Assembly (NCBI GenBank): GCA_045655865.1
Contig: JAZOQB010000041.1
Coordinates: forward strand, 1-41,526
Source of the DNA: RGIG5579 sp045655865
GTDB lineage: Bacteria; Bacillota; Clostridia; Oscillospirales; SIG627
DNA length: 41,526 nt
Direction of reading: 5' to 3'
The notes beneath the pieces were generated by a model, which ran no database searches, was not told where the DNA came from, and saw only the letters and a program-made list of their open reading frames with translations. The number at the start of each line of letters is the position of its first letter. The stretch's first letter is position 1. Of this stretch, positions 16,682-25,234 are shown piece by piece. The position numbers and the translations under genes were made by a program.

Positions 16682-16757
16682 ATTATATCCTCTTTTCCTT
16701 CCTCTTACAAGGTTTTTTCCAAAAAATCTTGTAAAATGGGCCAAAAGGCAGTATAAT
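16682..16757. promoter_or_regulatory. Symmetric divergent promoters around a 30-bp palindrome
   Basis: A near-perfect palindrome (16705-16734) has 14-bp arms ending in TTGTAA on each strand, a T6/A6 centre and one mismatch. Each TTGTAA is the -35 of a promoter firing outward: minus strand with TATAAT at 16682-16687 toward proB, plus strand with TATAAT at 16752-16757 toward the DUF6472 gene. Both spacers are exactly 17 bp. The elements are seen; a shared regulator or competition for polymerase is inferred. Confidence 0.75.
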
Positions 16758-16788
16758 AGGCGAGAAAAATGAAAAAGGCGGATGGAAA

Positions 16789-16986
16789 ATGGAAGAGAAA
16801 AGAGTGCAGGAGGGAACCGATTGCCAGGGGTGTCTGTATTATGATTACGACCAAGAGTGGGATCAGGAGATCTGCATTTTGGACCTGGATGAAGACGAAA
16901 TGGCGCGCCTTACAACTTCTCCCTCGAAAGGGTGTCCCTATTACCGGTTTTTTGACGAATATCTAATGGTCCGAAAGCAAAACTGA
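16789..16986 (+). CDS. DUF6472 family small cysteine protein
   Basis: A 65-residue protein with C12-x2-C15 in the GCLYYDYD stretch, C29, an LDLDEDEMAR segment and C49 in GCPYYRFFDEY, ending in VRKQ. This matches the clostridial family I know as DUF6472. The four cysteines suggest a small metal site. Function is unknown. It has a consensus promoter shared back to back with proB and a terminator downstream, so it is a stand-alone gene. No strong ribosome site is visible before this ATG; another frame begins at 16769 but does not give a family-like protein. Confidence 0.75.
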   Translation: MEEKRVQEGTDCQGCLYYDYDQEWDQEICILDLDEDEMARLTTSPSKGCPYYRFFDEYLMVRKQN

Positions 16987-17020
16987 ACCGAACGATTCTC
17001 TGCCAAATTTCCTAAAACTT

Positions 17021-17052
17021 GCCCCAATTGGGGCTTTTCTTTTTTTCTTTTC
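17021..17052 (+). terminator. Terminator after the DUF6472 gene
   Basis: The palindrome GCCCCAATTGGGGC (17021-17034) is followed by a long T-rich tract. It ends the small gene. A TGATAAAAT extended -10 for the next gene overlaps the end of this region (17055-17063). Confidence 0.8.
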
Positions 17053-17089
17053 TGTGATAAAATGAAAAAAAAGATAAAAAGGAGCCAAT

Positions 17090-17359
17090 ATGAAAGCTGT
17101 AATCACCGTCGTGGGAAAAGACACCGTAGGAATCCTTGCTAAAGTGTCCACCCTTTGTGCGTCCTTCGGCGCCAATATCATTGACGTGACCCAAACGGTC
17201 ATGCAGGATCTGTTCTGCATGATTATGCTTTGTGAAACCACTTCCCTTTCCGTGCCTTTCCATACCTTTGTAGACGAAACGGAAAAATTAGGAAAAGATA
17301 ACCACCTTAAGATCCACGTGATGCATGAAGATCTTTTCCATTCCATGCACGAAATTTAA
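17090..17359 (+). CDS. ACT domain protein (UPF0237)
   Basis: An 89-residue single ACT domain beginning MKAVITVVGKDTVGI, the typical opening of this family. ACT domains bind small ligands, often amino acids. It sits 14 bp before the PFL/DUF711 protein, and this pair is conserved across many Bacillota and archaea, which suggests that the two work together. The ligand is unknown. AAGGAGC ribosome site. Confidence 0.92.
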   Translation: MKAVITVVGKDTVGILAKVSTLCASFGANIIDVTQTVMQDLFCMIMLCETTSLSVPFHTFVDETEKLGKDNHLKIHVMHEDLFHSMHEI

Positions 17360-17373
17360 GCGGAGGAGACACC

Positions 17374-18735
17374 ATGATTAACTCGAGAGACATTTTGGAG
17401 ACGGTAACCATGATCCAGGACGAAAATCTGGACATTCGCACCGTAACCATGGGCATTTCTCTGCTAGACTGCATCGATCCGGACATTCACCGGGCTTGCG
17501 ATAAGGTCTATGAAAAGATCACACGGGTAGCAAAAGATCTGGTCCCGGTTTGTCAGGAGATCGAAAAAACCTACGGGATCCCCATCATCAATAAGCGCAT
17601 CGCAGTCACGCCCATTGCCCTTCTGGCGGCAGCTTGTGGCGATGCGAGCCCCGTTCCCTTCGCCCTGGCTCTAGAACGGGCAGCGATGACCGTGGGCGTC
17701 AATTTCATCGGCGGATACAGCGCCCTGGTACAAAAAGGCTTTGCCGCCGGAGACCGCCAGCTCATCGAGAGCATCCCTCAGGCTCTGTCTGAAACGGAAC
17801 ACGTGTGCGCTTCCGTCAACATCGGTTCTACCAAGGCAGGCATCAACATGGATGCGGTAGCCTTAATGGGCCGGACGGTGAGAGCGGCCGCAGAGATGAC
17901 CGCTGACCGTCAATGCATCGGCGCCGCAAAACTGGTGGTGTTCTGCAACGCACCGGAGGACAATCCCTTCATGGCCGGCGCCTTTCACGGCGTAGGCGAA
18001 GGAGACTGTGTCATTAACGTTGGCGTCTCCGGACCCGGGGTGGTTCGGAGTGCGCTCTCTCGCCTGGGAAAAGATGCCCGGGTAGACGAGGTGGCCGAAT
18101 TGGTCAAGAAAACCGCCTTTAAGATCACCCGTATGGGTCAGCTGGTGGCAAGAGAAGCTTCCAGCCGATTGGGCGTGCCCTTTGGCATTGTGGATCTGTC
18201 TCTGGCACCCACCCCTGCAGTGGGCGATTCCGTGGCCTATATTTTGGAAGAAATGGGTCTGGAGGAATGTGGCTGCTGCGGTACTACCGCTTGTCTGGCG
18301 CTGCTTAATGACGCAGTGAAAAAGGGAGGGGTCATGGCTTCCAGCCACATCGGCGGTCTTTCCGGCGCCTTCATTCCGGTTACCGAGGATGCGGGAATGA
18401 TCCACGCGGCCACTTCCGGAACACTGATTCTGGAAAAACTTGAGGCTATGACCGCCGTTTGCTCCGTGGGTCTTGATATGATCAACATTCCCGGAGACAC
18501 CCCAGCCGAGGTCATCAGCGCCATTATCGCAGACGAAGCCGCCATTGGCATGGTCAACTCCAAAACCACCGCTTGCCGCTTGATTCCCGCCATCGGCAAA
18601 AAGGTAGGGGACACCCTTTCCTTCGGCGGTCTTTTGGGAGAAGGACCGGTGATGGCAGTCAACACCAAATCTCCGGCCACCTTCATTCACCGGGGCGGTC
18701 GACTTCCCGCTCCCCTGCAAAGCCTGAAAAACTAA
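17374..18735 (+). CDS. PFL family protein (UPF0210/DUF711)
   Basis: A 453-residue cytoplasmic protein of the DUF711 family, at normal length, with the opening ILETVTMIQDENLDIRTVTMG and many small-residue-rich loops. The fold is related to pyruvate formate-lyase barrels, but no glycyl-radical motif is evident, so a formate-lyase reaction should not be assumed. GGAGGAG ribosome site. Paired with the ACT protein upstream, and followed three bases later by a methyltransferase. Confidence 0.93.
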   Translation: MINSRDILETVTMIQDENLDIRTVTMGISLLDCIDPDIHRACDKVYEKITRVAKDLVPVCQEIEKTYGIPIINKRIAVTPIALLAAACGDASPVPFALALERAAMTVGVNFIGGYSALVQKGFAAGDRQLIESIPQALSETEHVCASVNIGSTKAGINMDAVALMGRTVRAAAEMTADRQCIGAAKLVVFCNAPEDNPFMAGAFHGVGEGDCVINVGVSGPGVVRSALSRLGKDARVDEVAELVKKTAFKITRMGQLVAREASSRLGVPFGIVDLSLAPTPAVGDSVAYILEEMGLEECGCCGTTACLALLNDAVKKGGVMASSHIGGLSGAFIPVTEDAGMIHAATSGTLILEKLEAMTAVCSVGLDMINIPGDTPAEVISAIIADEAAIGMVNSKTTACRLIPAIGKKVGDTLSFGGLLGEGPVMAVNTKSPATFIHRGGRLPAPLQSLKN

Positions 18736-18738
18736 GCT

Positions 18739-19902
18739 ATGGAAAAAATGTTTCAGGAGATCCGCTCTTGCCTTCATACCCTTGTTAAAATCGTTCTCAG
18801 CGCCCCAGGAAGCAAAAACGCCTCCGGCCCGGAGCGCATCACCCTGCAAAAGCGGATAGACAGATCCGGCACCGCTCTTTTTTCTGCAGAGGAGAAAGTG
18901 GGCCCCAAGGCCTTTCACAAAAACCTTACCCCGGAAGATACCCTCTTATATCTTCAAAATGCCCTGGAGGAGTCCGGTTTCCGGCAGATCAATCTCTTTT
19001 CAGAAACGGGCGAGGTGTCCTTTCGTATTTCCAAAAAAGGAAAAATTGCCCGGTCGGCCAATACCAAAGCCCGCGTATCCGATCCGCAGATCGGCCACAA
19101 CCGAGAAAAAGCGTATTTGGTGCGGGAGGGAGACCGGATCCCCGTTCTGGTGGAATTGGGGATCTTCACCCGAGAATACAAGATCGTCCAGGCAAAATAT
19201 GATAAGTTCCGCCAGATCAACCGTTTTCTGGAGATCCTGGACCATGCATTCCGGGACTACCCGAAGGAAGAGATTCAGGTTTTGGATTTCGGATGCGGAA
19301 AATCGTATCTGTCTTTTCTGGTATATTATTATTTTTCCGTTTTGCAGAAAAAGAAGGTTCACATCACCGGCTACGATTTAAAAGAGGACGTGGTAGAGCA
19401 TTGCAACGCCCTTGTGGAAAAATACGGTTACCACGGCATGAGATTTGTGGTAGCAGACGTGACCCGGGACGTGCTTTCCCAGGAGACGATCGACTTTGTC
19501 CTCTCTCTCCACGCTTGTGACGTGGCCACCGATTTTGCCATTGATTTTGCCATTTCCCATAAAGTTCCCTACCTTTTCTCCGTTCCTTGCTGTCAGCATG
19601 AAGTGGGATCTCAAATCAAAAAAGGCGGCGGAGATCTGGATCTGTTTTTGGATCACGGAATTTTCAAGGAGCGGATGAGCGCCCTTGTTACCGATGCCAT
19701 GCGAACTCGGATCCTGGAAGCGGAAGGGTATCGCGTGGATGTTTTGGAATTTGTGGATTTCGCCCATTCTCCAAAAAATATTATGCTCCGCGCCAAGAGA
19801 AAGGAAAACCCTGAGAAAAAAGACTTGAAACCTCTTTTGGAACTGGAAAAGACCTACGGCTTCCGGCAAACCCTTTTGCACCTGAGAAAGGAGTCTGAAT
19901 GA
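18739..19902 (+). CDS. Class I SAM-dependent methyltransferase
   Basis: A 387-residue protein. The N-terminal 160 residues hold a conserved region of unknown role (FRQINLFSETGEV, QIGHNREKAYLV). The methyltransferase domain begins near 175 with the SAM motif VLDFGCGKSYLSF and continues with GYDLKEDVVEHC. A later CCQHE segment is typical of the Methyltransf_32-like group. The substrate is unknown; an RNA is plausible because the next gene, overlapping by four bases, is the rRNA methyltransferase rsmI. The start at 18739 has no clear ribosome site and probably depends on coupling to the gene before it. Confidence 0.85.
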   Translation: MEKMFQEIRSCLHTLVKIVLSAPGSKNASGPERITLQKRIDRSGTALFSAEEKVGPKAFHKNLTPEDTLLYLQNALEESGFRQINLFSETGEVSFRISKKGKIARSANTKARVSDPQIGHNREKAYLVREGDRIPVLVELGIFTREYKIVQAKYDKFRQINRFLEILDHAFRDYPKEEIQVLDFGCGKSYLSFLVYYYFSVLQKKKVHITGYDLKEDVVEHCNALVEKYGYHGMRFVVADVTRDVLSQETIDFVLSLHACDVATDFAIDFAISHKVPYLFSVPCCQHEVGSQIKKGGGDLDLFLDHGIFKERMSALVTDAMRTRILEAEGYRVDVLEFVDFAHSPKNIMLRAKRKENPEKKDLKPLLELEKTYGFRQTLLHLRKESE

Positions 19903-20846
19903 ATACGGAAAGCGAAAGAAACCTGGAAATTGAAGATGCCCTGGAGTTGTTAAAGGAAAAAGAAGTATACGTGACTCCGGGTACTCTTTACGTGGTAGCC
20001 ACCCCCATCGGGCGGATCGTGGACCTTTCCGTTCGGGCCATCAAAGTTCTTGATGGGGTAGATCTGATCGCCGCTGAGGACACGCGGCGATCCTACATTT
20101 TGCTCAATGCCCTGGGGATCCGGAAAGAGGTGATCTCCAACCAAAAATTTAACGAACACCGCAAGACAGAGCTCTTTCTCTCCGCTCTGCGAGACGGAAA
20201 AAGCGTGGCGGTCATCTCCGATGCCGGAACTCCCTGTATCTCCGATCCCGGAAATGAACTGATCCGCGGGGCCATTCGGGAGGGTTTTCCTGTGGTACCG
20301 GTGCCGGGAGCCTGCGCCGCCGTCAGCGGAGTCAGTATTTCCGGCTTTGATCTGACCTCTTTTCTCTTCTGCGGCTTTTTCCCCAAAGAAAACAGTGATC
20401 GCCGGGAGGAATTGTTGCGAATCAAAAGCGGTGTCACCCGTAGCTTTTGCTACTACGAATCCCCCAAACGGATTCTAAAGACCATGGCTTACTTAGCGGA
20501 AAAACTGCCGGAAGCATCCGTTTGCCTTTGTAACGATCTGACCAAAACCCACGAGCGATTTTATCGGGGCTCTCCCGCAGAAGTCCTTCAGGAATTGGAG
20601 GAGAATCCCAATGCGGAAAAGGGAGAATTCACCTTGATTCTGGAGGTTCCGGTCGCACCGATCCAAAAGGACGCTCCCCCGCCCTCTTCCCCCGAGGCCG
20701 CTCTGGTGGAAGAAATGCTCTCCGGCGCCGAAAACATGCGGGACGCCATGGAACGGATCCTGGCAAAAGAAAACGCACCTTTTCGCAAAAACGATTTAAA
20801 GGGTGCGGCAATCCGACTCAAAAACCTCTTTCGCGAAGAAGAATAA
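19899..20846 (+). CDS. rsmI: 16S rRNA (cytidine(1402)-2'-O)-methyltransferase
   Basis: A 315-residue SAM-dependent enzyme of the tetrapyrrole-methylase fold that methylates the ribose of C1402 in the 16S decoding centre. Signatures: LYVVATPIG, AAEDTRRSY, VISDAGTPCISDPG and VPGACAAVSG. The usual N in ATPIGN is R here. The N-terminus is about 25 residues longer than usual (start MNTESERN), but the ATG overlaps the upstream stop (ATGA) after AAAGGAG, so I keep it. A terminator shared with argG follows. Confidence 0.94.
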   Translation: MNTESERNLEIEDALELLKEKEVYVTPGTLYVVATPIGRIVDLSVRAIKVLDGVDLIAAEDTRRSYILLNALGIRKEVISNQKFNEHRKTELFLSALRDGKSVAVISDAGTPCISDPGNELIRGAIREGFPVVPVPGACAAVSGVSISGFDLTSFLFCGFFPKENSDRREELLRIKSGVTRSFCYYESPKRILKTMAYLAEKLPEASVCLCNDLTKTHERFYRGSPAEVLQELEENPNAEKGEFTLILEVPVAPIQKDAPPPSSPEAALVEEMLSGAENMRDAMERILAKENAPFRKNDLKGAAIRLKNLFREEE

Positions 20847-20858
20847 TACATAATAAAA

Positions 20859-20887
20859 AAGAAGGGAAGAAAACTTCCCTTCTTTTT
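20859..20887. terminator. Shared terminator of rsmI and argG
   Basis: GAAGGGAAG (20861-20869) and CTTCCCTTC (20874-20882) with AAAA loop, A6 before and T5 after. It stands between convergent genes and works on both strands. Confidence 0.85.
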
Positions 20888-20892
20888 CTTTT

Positions 20893-22122
20893 TTACTTTT
20901 TCTTGTTCTTCGCCGCAACCTGAGCCTGCACAGAAATGGGGAGGCCCCAAAGGTTGATAAATCCGGTGGCGTCAGCCTGATCGTAAACGTGGTCCTCTTC
21001 GAAGGTGGCAATTTCTTCGGAATACAGGGACCAGTCACTCCAGGCACCGGCCTTGATCATGTTACCCTTGTAGAGCTTGATGCGAACCTTACCGGTGACG
21101 TGCTCCTGGGTCTTGGTAACAAAGGCGGAAAGCGCTTCCCGCAAGGGGGTGTACCACTGACCGTTGTAAAGCAGTTCGGCAAAGGTGATAGAAAGCTCGT
21201 CCTTTTTGTGCTTGGTCATTTTATCCAGACACAAGGACTCCAGATAATTCTGGGCAAAATAGAGGATCGCACCGCCGGGAGTCTCGTAAACGCCACGGCA
21301 CTTCATGCCCACCAAGCGGTTCTCCACGATATCCAAAAGGCCAATGCCGTTCTTGCCGCCAAGCTCATTGAGCTTTAAGATGATCTCTTTGGCGCTCATC
21401 TTGACGCCGTCCAGAGCCACAGGTCTGCCGGCCTCGTACTCCAAAGTCAGATACGTGGGCTCATCGGGAGCCTGCATGGGAGAAACGCCCATCTCCAAAA
21501 AGCCGGGCTTATCGTAAAGAGGTTCGTTTCCGGTATCCTCCAGATCCAAACCCTCGTGAGACAGGTGCCACATATTCTTATCCTTGGAATAATTGGTCTC
21601 CCGGTTGATCTTCAAAGGTACGTTGTGAGCCTCGGCGTAAGCGATCTCCTCTTCACGGGATTTGATGTCCCACTCGCGCCAAGGGGCAATGATGGTAAGA
21701 TGAGGTGCAAAAGCCTTGATGGCCAATTCGAAACGCACCTGGTCATTTCCTTTGCCGGTGCAACCGTGGCAAATGGCGTCAGCGCCTTCCTGAATGGCGA
21801 TTTCCGCCAAGCGCTTGGCGATAATGGGGCGAGCCAGGGCGGTGCCCATCATATACTCTTCGTACTTAGCTCCCGCCTGGACGGTGGGGATGACCATTTC
21901 TTCCACAAATTCTTCGGTCAGGTCTTCAACGTAGATCTTGGAAGCGCCGGTTTTGATGGCTTTCTCTTCCAATCCCTCCAATTCATCCGCCTGACCCACA
22001 TTGCCGGAAACGGCAATAATCTCAGGATTGTTGTAGTTCTCCTTCAGCCACGGGATGATGATGGAGGTATCAAGACCTCCGGAATAAGCCAAAACAATTT
22101 TTTTAATATCACTTTTCTTCAT
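20893..22122 (-). CDS. argG: Argininosuccinate synthase
   Basis: A 409-residue ATP-pyrophosphatase-type enzyme that joins citrulline and aspartate. The nucleotide loop LAYSGGLDTSIIIPWL is at the N-terminus, and GCTGKGNDQVRFE and the NRETNYSKDKNMW substrate segment are intact. Length is normal. argH does not follow; the gene is alone. It ends in a lysine-rich tail (AAKNKKK). GGAGG ribosome site. Candidate ARG boxes lie upstream. Confidence 0.97.
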   Translation of the reverse strand: MKKSDIKKIVLAYSGGLDTSIIIPWLKENYNNPEIIAVSGNVGQADELEGLEEKAIKTGASKIYVEDLTEEFVEEMVIPTVQAGAKYEEYMMGTALARPIIAKRLAEIAIQEGADAICHGCTGKGNDQVRFELAIKAFAPHLTIIAPWREWDIKSREEEIAYAEAHNVPLKINRETNYSKDKNMWHLSHEGLDLEDTGNEPLYDKPGFLEMGVSPMQAPDEPTYLTLEYEAGRPVALDGVKMSAKEIILKLNELGGKNGIGLLDIVENRLVGMKCRGVYETPGGAILYFAQNYLESLCLDKMTKHKKDELSITFAELLYNGQWYTPLREALSAFVTKTQEHVTGKVRIKLYKGNMIKAGAWSDWSLYSEEIATFEEDHVYDQADATGFINLWGLPISVQAQVAAKNKKK

Positions 22123-22145
22123 GTTCTTTTCCTCCGTTGCTACCT

Positions 22146-22269
22146 ATCTTAGCACAATCCATCTTAAATTGCAAGTGCTTTTTGAAGATTTATGCAAAAA
22201 AATCAGAATAAATTCCCCTTTTTTTCCCTTATTTTTGAATATTATACTTTTAAATTGAATATTTATTCT
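22146..22269 (-). promoter_or_regulatory. argG promoter with candidate ARG boxes
   Basis: Minus-strand promoter TTGCAA (22169-22174), 17 bp, TAAGAT (22146-22151). Behind it are three segments resembling the ArgR box TGAAT-N4-ATTCA: TGAAGATTTATGCA (22183-22196), TGAATATTATACTT (22236-22249) and TGAATATTTATTCT (22256-22269). The last two are 20 bp apart centre to centre, as expected for paired ArgR sites. The region is AT-rich, so chance matches are possible. Confidence 0.55.
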
Positions 22270-22318
22270 TTTTTCGGGAAGCAACCATTTCCCAAGCGTT
22301 CTTCCCTTTTTCAAAGCT

Positions 22319-23068
22319 TCAAACAAAAAGCCTGATCTTTACGTGCAGTCTGCCGCTGCGGGTCTTATTTTCCTCTCCGTCGTAGTAAAACCTGCCGTAA
22401 CCTCGCACGGAAACTCGATTTCCGGGAGAAAGCTCTTTGGCCGGATCGGTGACAAGGCGCCCGGCAACGGTGACCTTTTCTTTTTTCACAAGGTCCTGCC
22501 CCTGGGTTCGAGAAAGATTCCAAACGGCGCAAATGATCGCGTCAAGCCTGGGAGAGGCGGCGATCACTTCCATATCTTTCAGACAAACCGTAGCCTCCGG
22601 TGGCAGTTCATCACAAAAAGAAACCTTTACCGCAGTGTGGCGCACCCTCTCCAGATTCTCCACAAGATAGGTGGCTATGGAATCCATAACAAAAACATAG
22701 CCGTTATTTTCCCAGATCAAAATATCGCCCAAAAGCTCCCGTTTGATCCCAAGATTCAAAATGGCACCCAAAAAATCCCGATGGGAAAACGGATCTGCAA
22801 ATTTATAATCCTTGGGGGCGATCTTTAAAAGACGAATACAACTCTCCCAAGGGTACCCCAAATCCCTCTCTTCTCCAAAGACGGCTACGCAACGCTCCGC
22901 TTCCGGGAAGCCTCCTGTCAGATAAGGCTTCAGGGGCAAGGAAAGAGAGCGCAAGACCGCTTGTTCTCCTTCGGTAAGAAAATGGGTGTGAATATATAGG
23001 AAGCGTTCCTCGGCCCGCCGGCTCAATTCCTGAAATCGCTTAGCCAGTTCCTTTTCGTCTGAAGTCAT
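22319..23068 (-). CDS. YlmH-type RNA-binding protein with S4 domain
   Basis: A 249-residue protein: the N-terminal YlmH domain (segments FLTEGEQAVL, PYLTGGFPEAERC, FSHRDFLGAILNLGI, GDILIWENNGYVFV), and a C-terminal S4 RNA-binding domain (about 180-249). In B. subtilis ylmH lies in the division cluster after sepF, and the protein has been linked to ribosome-associated peptidyl-tRNA quality control. Here it is away from that cluster and overlaps a MocR-like gene by ATGA. Its start is fixed by that overlap. Confidence 0.9.
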   Translation of the reverse strand: MTSDEKELAKRFQELSRRAEERFLYIHTHFLTEGEQAVLRSLSLPLKPYLTGGFPEAERCVAVFGEERDLGYPWESCIRLLKIAPKDYKFADPFSHRDFLGAILNLGIKRELLGDILIWENNGYVFVMDSIATYLVENLERVRHTAVKVSFCDELPPEATVCLKDMEVIAASPRLDAIICAVWNLSRTQGQDLVKKEKVTVAGRLVTDPAKELSPGNRVSVRGYGRFYYDGEENKTRSGRLHVKIRLFV

Positions 23069-24168
23069 GACTTTTCCCTCTCCGTTTCCTTCTTCCCCCG
23101 ACGGCTGCGGCGCACCCGGTTAATATGCCTCTCAAACTCTCCGCTCGCCAAAAGGCTGGCCAGAACCAACTGTTCCAGCAGAGGAACCGGACAGGAATAA
23201 AAGCCCAGCCTTTCTTCAAACAGGGGCAAAAGAGACCGGGGGAGAACCATGTATCCGATTCGAATGGAAGGAGCGACGGTTTTGGAAAAGGTGTTGATGT
23301 AAATCACGTTTTCCTTTTTTGCCATGGAGAAAAGGGTCTCCTCGGGCTTGCGCGACCGGGTGAATTCCGACTCAAAATCATCCTCCACCAAATAGCGCCC
23401 TTCTCGCTTCGCCCAACGCAAATACTCCCTTTTTTTGGAAGCGGTGGCGCTAACGCCACTGGGAAAACTGCGGTAGGGGGTAATGTGTAAAACCGAAGCC
23501 TGCGTGCGAGCCAGGGAAAGACTTGAGACTCCGTCCTTTCCCAAGGGAAGGCTCTCACAACGAGCGCCGCTGGCCAGGTACACTTGCCGGATCTTGGCAT
23601 AGGAGGGGTCCTCAATGGCAAAAAGCCTATCCCTCCCCAATAGGGGAACCAAAAAACCGTAAAGATATTCCGCGCCGGCTCCGATGATGATCTGCTCCGG
23701 CATCGCTTCCATTCCCCGGCTACGGGCAAGATACCGACTCAGCTCCTGACGAAGCTCCCAAGCCCCCCGATTGGGACATTTTACCAAAAGGGCCTCTGCG
23801 TAATCGGAAAGGACACGGCGTATGGTCCGAGCGATAATGGAAAAGGGAAAATGAGTCTCCGCCTCCGACAGCGGTGACGACAAAGCAGGAGAAAGAGGAT
23901 GATCCAAAGGGGTCGGAAAGGAATCGCTCTCCCGGAAGGAGACATAATATCCACTCCGCTCCCGGGACTGAACGTATCCCTCGTCGCAAAGAAGGGCGTA
24001 AGCGTGTTCTACGGTGATGACACTCACCCCCGCCTCCTCTGCCAAAAGACGTTTGGATGGAAGACGAGATCCAAGGGGAAACAGTCCTTTTACAATATCC
24101 TCCCGCAATGCCTCGTAAAGCTGCAGATAGGCCTTTTTTGATCGCTTGGTATCTACCGTATAGCGCAC
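23065..24168 (-). CDS. MocR/PdxR-like GntR-aminotransferase regulator, C-terminally short
   Basis: A 367-residue fusion of a GntR winged helix (1-75, LPSKRLLAEEAGVSVITVEHAY) and a fold-type-I aminotransferase domain (about 105-345). PLP contacts are present: the D263/D264 region in LVEDDFESEF and Schiff-base lysine K296 in NTFSKTVAP. Family members run about 450-500 residues; this one stops just after ERHINRVRRS, where the small C-terminal domain should begin, and then overlaps ylmH by four bases. It is thus a stable short form or an old truncation. Start is GTG after GGGGGAG. Its regulated genes are unknown; vitamin B6 synthesis is a common target. Confidence 0.88.
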   Translation of the reverse strand: MRYTVDTKRSKKAYLQLYEALREDIVKGLFPLGSRLPSKRLLAEEAGVSVITVEHAYALLCDEGYVQSRERSGYYVSFRESDSFPTPLDHPLSPALSSPLSEAETHFPFSIIARTIRRVLSDYAEALLVKCPNRGAWELRQELSRYLARSRGMEAMPEQIIIGAGAEYLYGFLVPLLGRDRLFAIEDPSYAKIRQVYLASGARCESLPLGKDGVSSLSLARTQASVLHITPYRSFPSGVSATASKKREYLRWAKREGRYLVEDDFESEFTRSRKPEETLFSMAKKENVIYINTFSKTVAPSIRIGYMVLPRSLLPLFEERLGFYSCPVPLLEQLVLASLLASGEFERHINRVRRSRRGKKETEREKS

Positions 24169-24345
24169 ACGCTCTCCCCCCTCTCATTCAGGTATCACCA
24201 CGTTTTTCTAACTGCCAGATTTTCCTGCCCCACAACTTGTTAACCGAACTCTTGTTTTGAGCGGTTTTTTCCTTTTCATTATATCTCCGGCCCCGGCATC
24301 CGTCAAGAGAGCAGGAAGGCAGCGTGCGACCTCTTTCGGTTTCTC

Positions 24346-24374
24346 TTGACTTTCCCATCTATAATCAGTACAAT
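24346..24374 (+). promoter_or_regulatory. Sigma-A promoter of the flavin reductase-rubredoxin gene
   Basis: TTGACT (24346-24351), 17 bp, TACAAT (24369-24374), 28 bp before the ATG at 24403. The 234-bp gap between this gene and the divergent regulator otherwise shows no feature I can name. Confidence 0.75.
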
Positions 24375-24402
24375 AGAAAAAGAGTCCTTAGGAGGTATTG
24401 AT

Positions 24403-25062
24403 ATGGAATCCTTAAATCTTTCTCCCCTCCCACAAAGCCAAGATCCCCTCACGGATCCCACCGCCCTGTTTGCTGTCAGCTACGGGCTTTATATTGTTAC
24501 GATCCGTGAAAACGGAAAGGACAGCGGCCTTGTAGTGAACACCGTCTCTCAGATAGGAATTTCCCCCGATCTTTTGGCTGTAGGTATCAATAAAGCCAAT
24601 TTTTCTCTGGGCGTTATCCGCCGCACGGGGAAAATGAACGTCAACGTTCTCGATGCGAGCGCTCCTTTCTCGCTTTTCCAGCGCTTTGGCTTCCAAAGCG
24701 GAAGAGATACGGATAAAATGAAGGGCCTTCTCTACGGCAGAAGCGAAAACAATCTACCTTCTCTCCAGGAGCATATCAAATCAACCATTTCTCTGGAAGT
24801 GATAGCAGAAGTTGAGACGCCCTCCCATGTGCTTTTTATCGGAAAAATCACCGAAAGCGTAAACAAGTCCTCCCTGGAGAGCATGACATACGCCGATTAT
24901 CACGCCAGCGTTAAGCCAAAGCCCCCCAAGACGGAAGAAAAAGCAAAAAAAGGTTGGGTATGCCGAATTTGCGGTTACGTGCACGAAGAAGAAGAGTTGC
25001 CTGCGGATTTTATCTGTCCCATTTGCAAACACCCGGCAACAGACTTTGAACGGTTAAAATAA
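24403..25062 (+). CDS. Flavin reductase domain-rubredoxin fusion
   Basis: A 219-residue protein. Residues 1-165 form an FMN-binding flavin-reductase-like domain (AVSYGLYIVTI, NTVSQIGISPDLLAVGI, KMNVNVLD). Residues 185-219 form a rubredoxin domain with two CxxC pairs (VCRICGY and ICPICKH) that hold one iron. Such fusions act in anaerobes as NAD(P)H- or ferredoxin-linked reductases, often in oxygen or peroxide defence. Start: the ATG at 24403 has AGGAGG at ideal spacing; an upstream in-frame ATG would lie inside the promoter. Monocistronic. Confidence 0.9.
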   Translation: MESLNLSPLPQSQDPLTDPTALFAVSYGLYIVTIRENGKDSGLVVNTVSQIGISPDLLAVGINKANFSLGVIRRTGKMNVNVLDASAPFSLFQRFGFQSGRDTDKMKGLLYGRSENNLPSLQEHIKSTISLEVIAEVETPSHVLFIGKITESVNKSSLESMTYADYHASVKPKPPKTEEKAKKGWVCRICGYVHEEEELPADFICPICKHPATDFERLK

Positions 25063-25115
25063 AGGGTTCTTTTCCGTTTCTTTCTTTTTCTCTGTGAAAA
25101 AATATCCGCTCCCCC

Positions 25116-25144
25116 TTGCTTTTTTCCCTTCCTTATGATATGAT
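25116..25144 (+). promoter_or_regulatory. Promoter of the tRNA-Thr gene
   Basis: TTGCTT (25116-25121), 17-bp spacer, TATGAT (25139-25144), ending 11 bp before the mature 5' end. Confidence 0.65.
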
Positions 25145-25154
25145 AAGGAGCAAC

Positions 25155-25230
25155 GCTAGTGTAGCTCAGTTGGTAGAGCAGCTGATTCGTAATCAGCAGG
25201 TCGCGTGTTCAAGTCACGTCACTAGCTCCA
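25155..25230 (+). tRNA. tRNA-Thr (anticodon CGU)
   Basis: A full cloverleaf: acceptor GCTAGTG pairs with CACTAGC, the D arm is in TAGCTCAGTTGGTAGAGCA, the anticodon stem GCTGA/TCAGC holds loop TTCGTAA with anticodon CGT, and the T loop is TTCAAGT. The CCA end (25228-25230) is encoded. It reads ACG codons. Own promoter and terminator. Confidence 0.96.
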
Positions 25231-25234
25231 AAAA

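Noticed and set aside
22278..22312. Hairpin between ylmH and argG
   Set aside because: GGGAAG and CTTCCC can pair, but the T run follows only on the plus strand, where no gene needs it.
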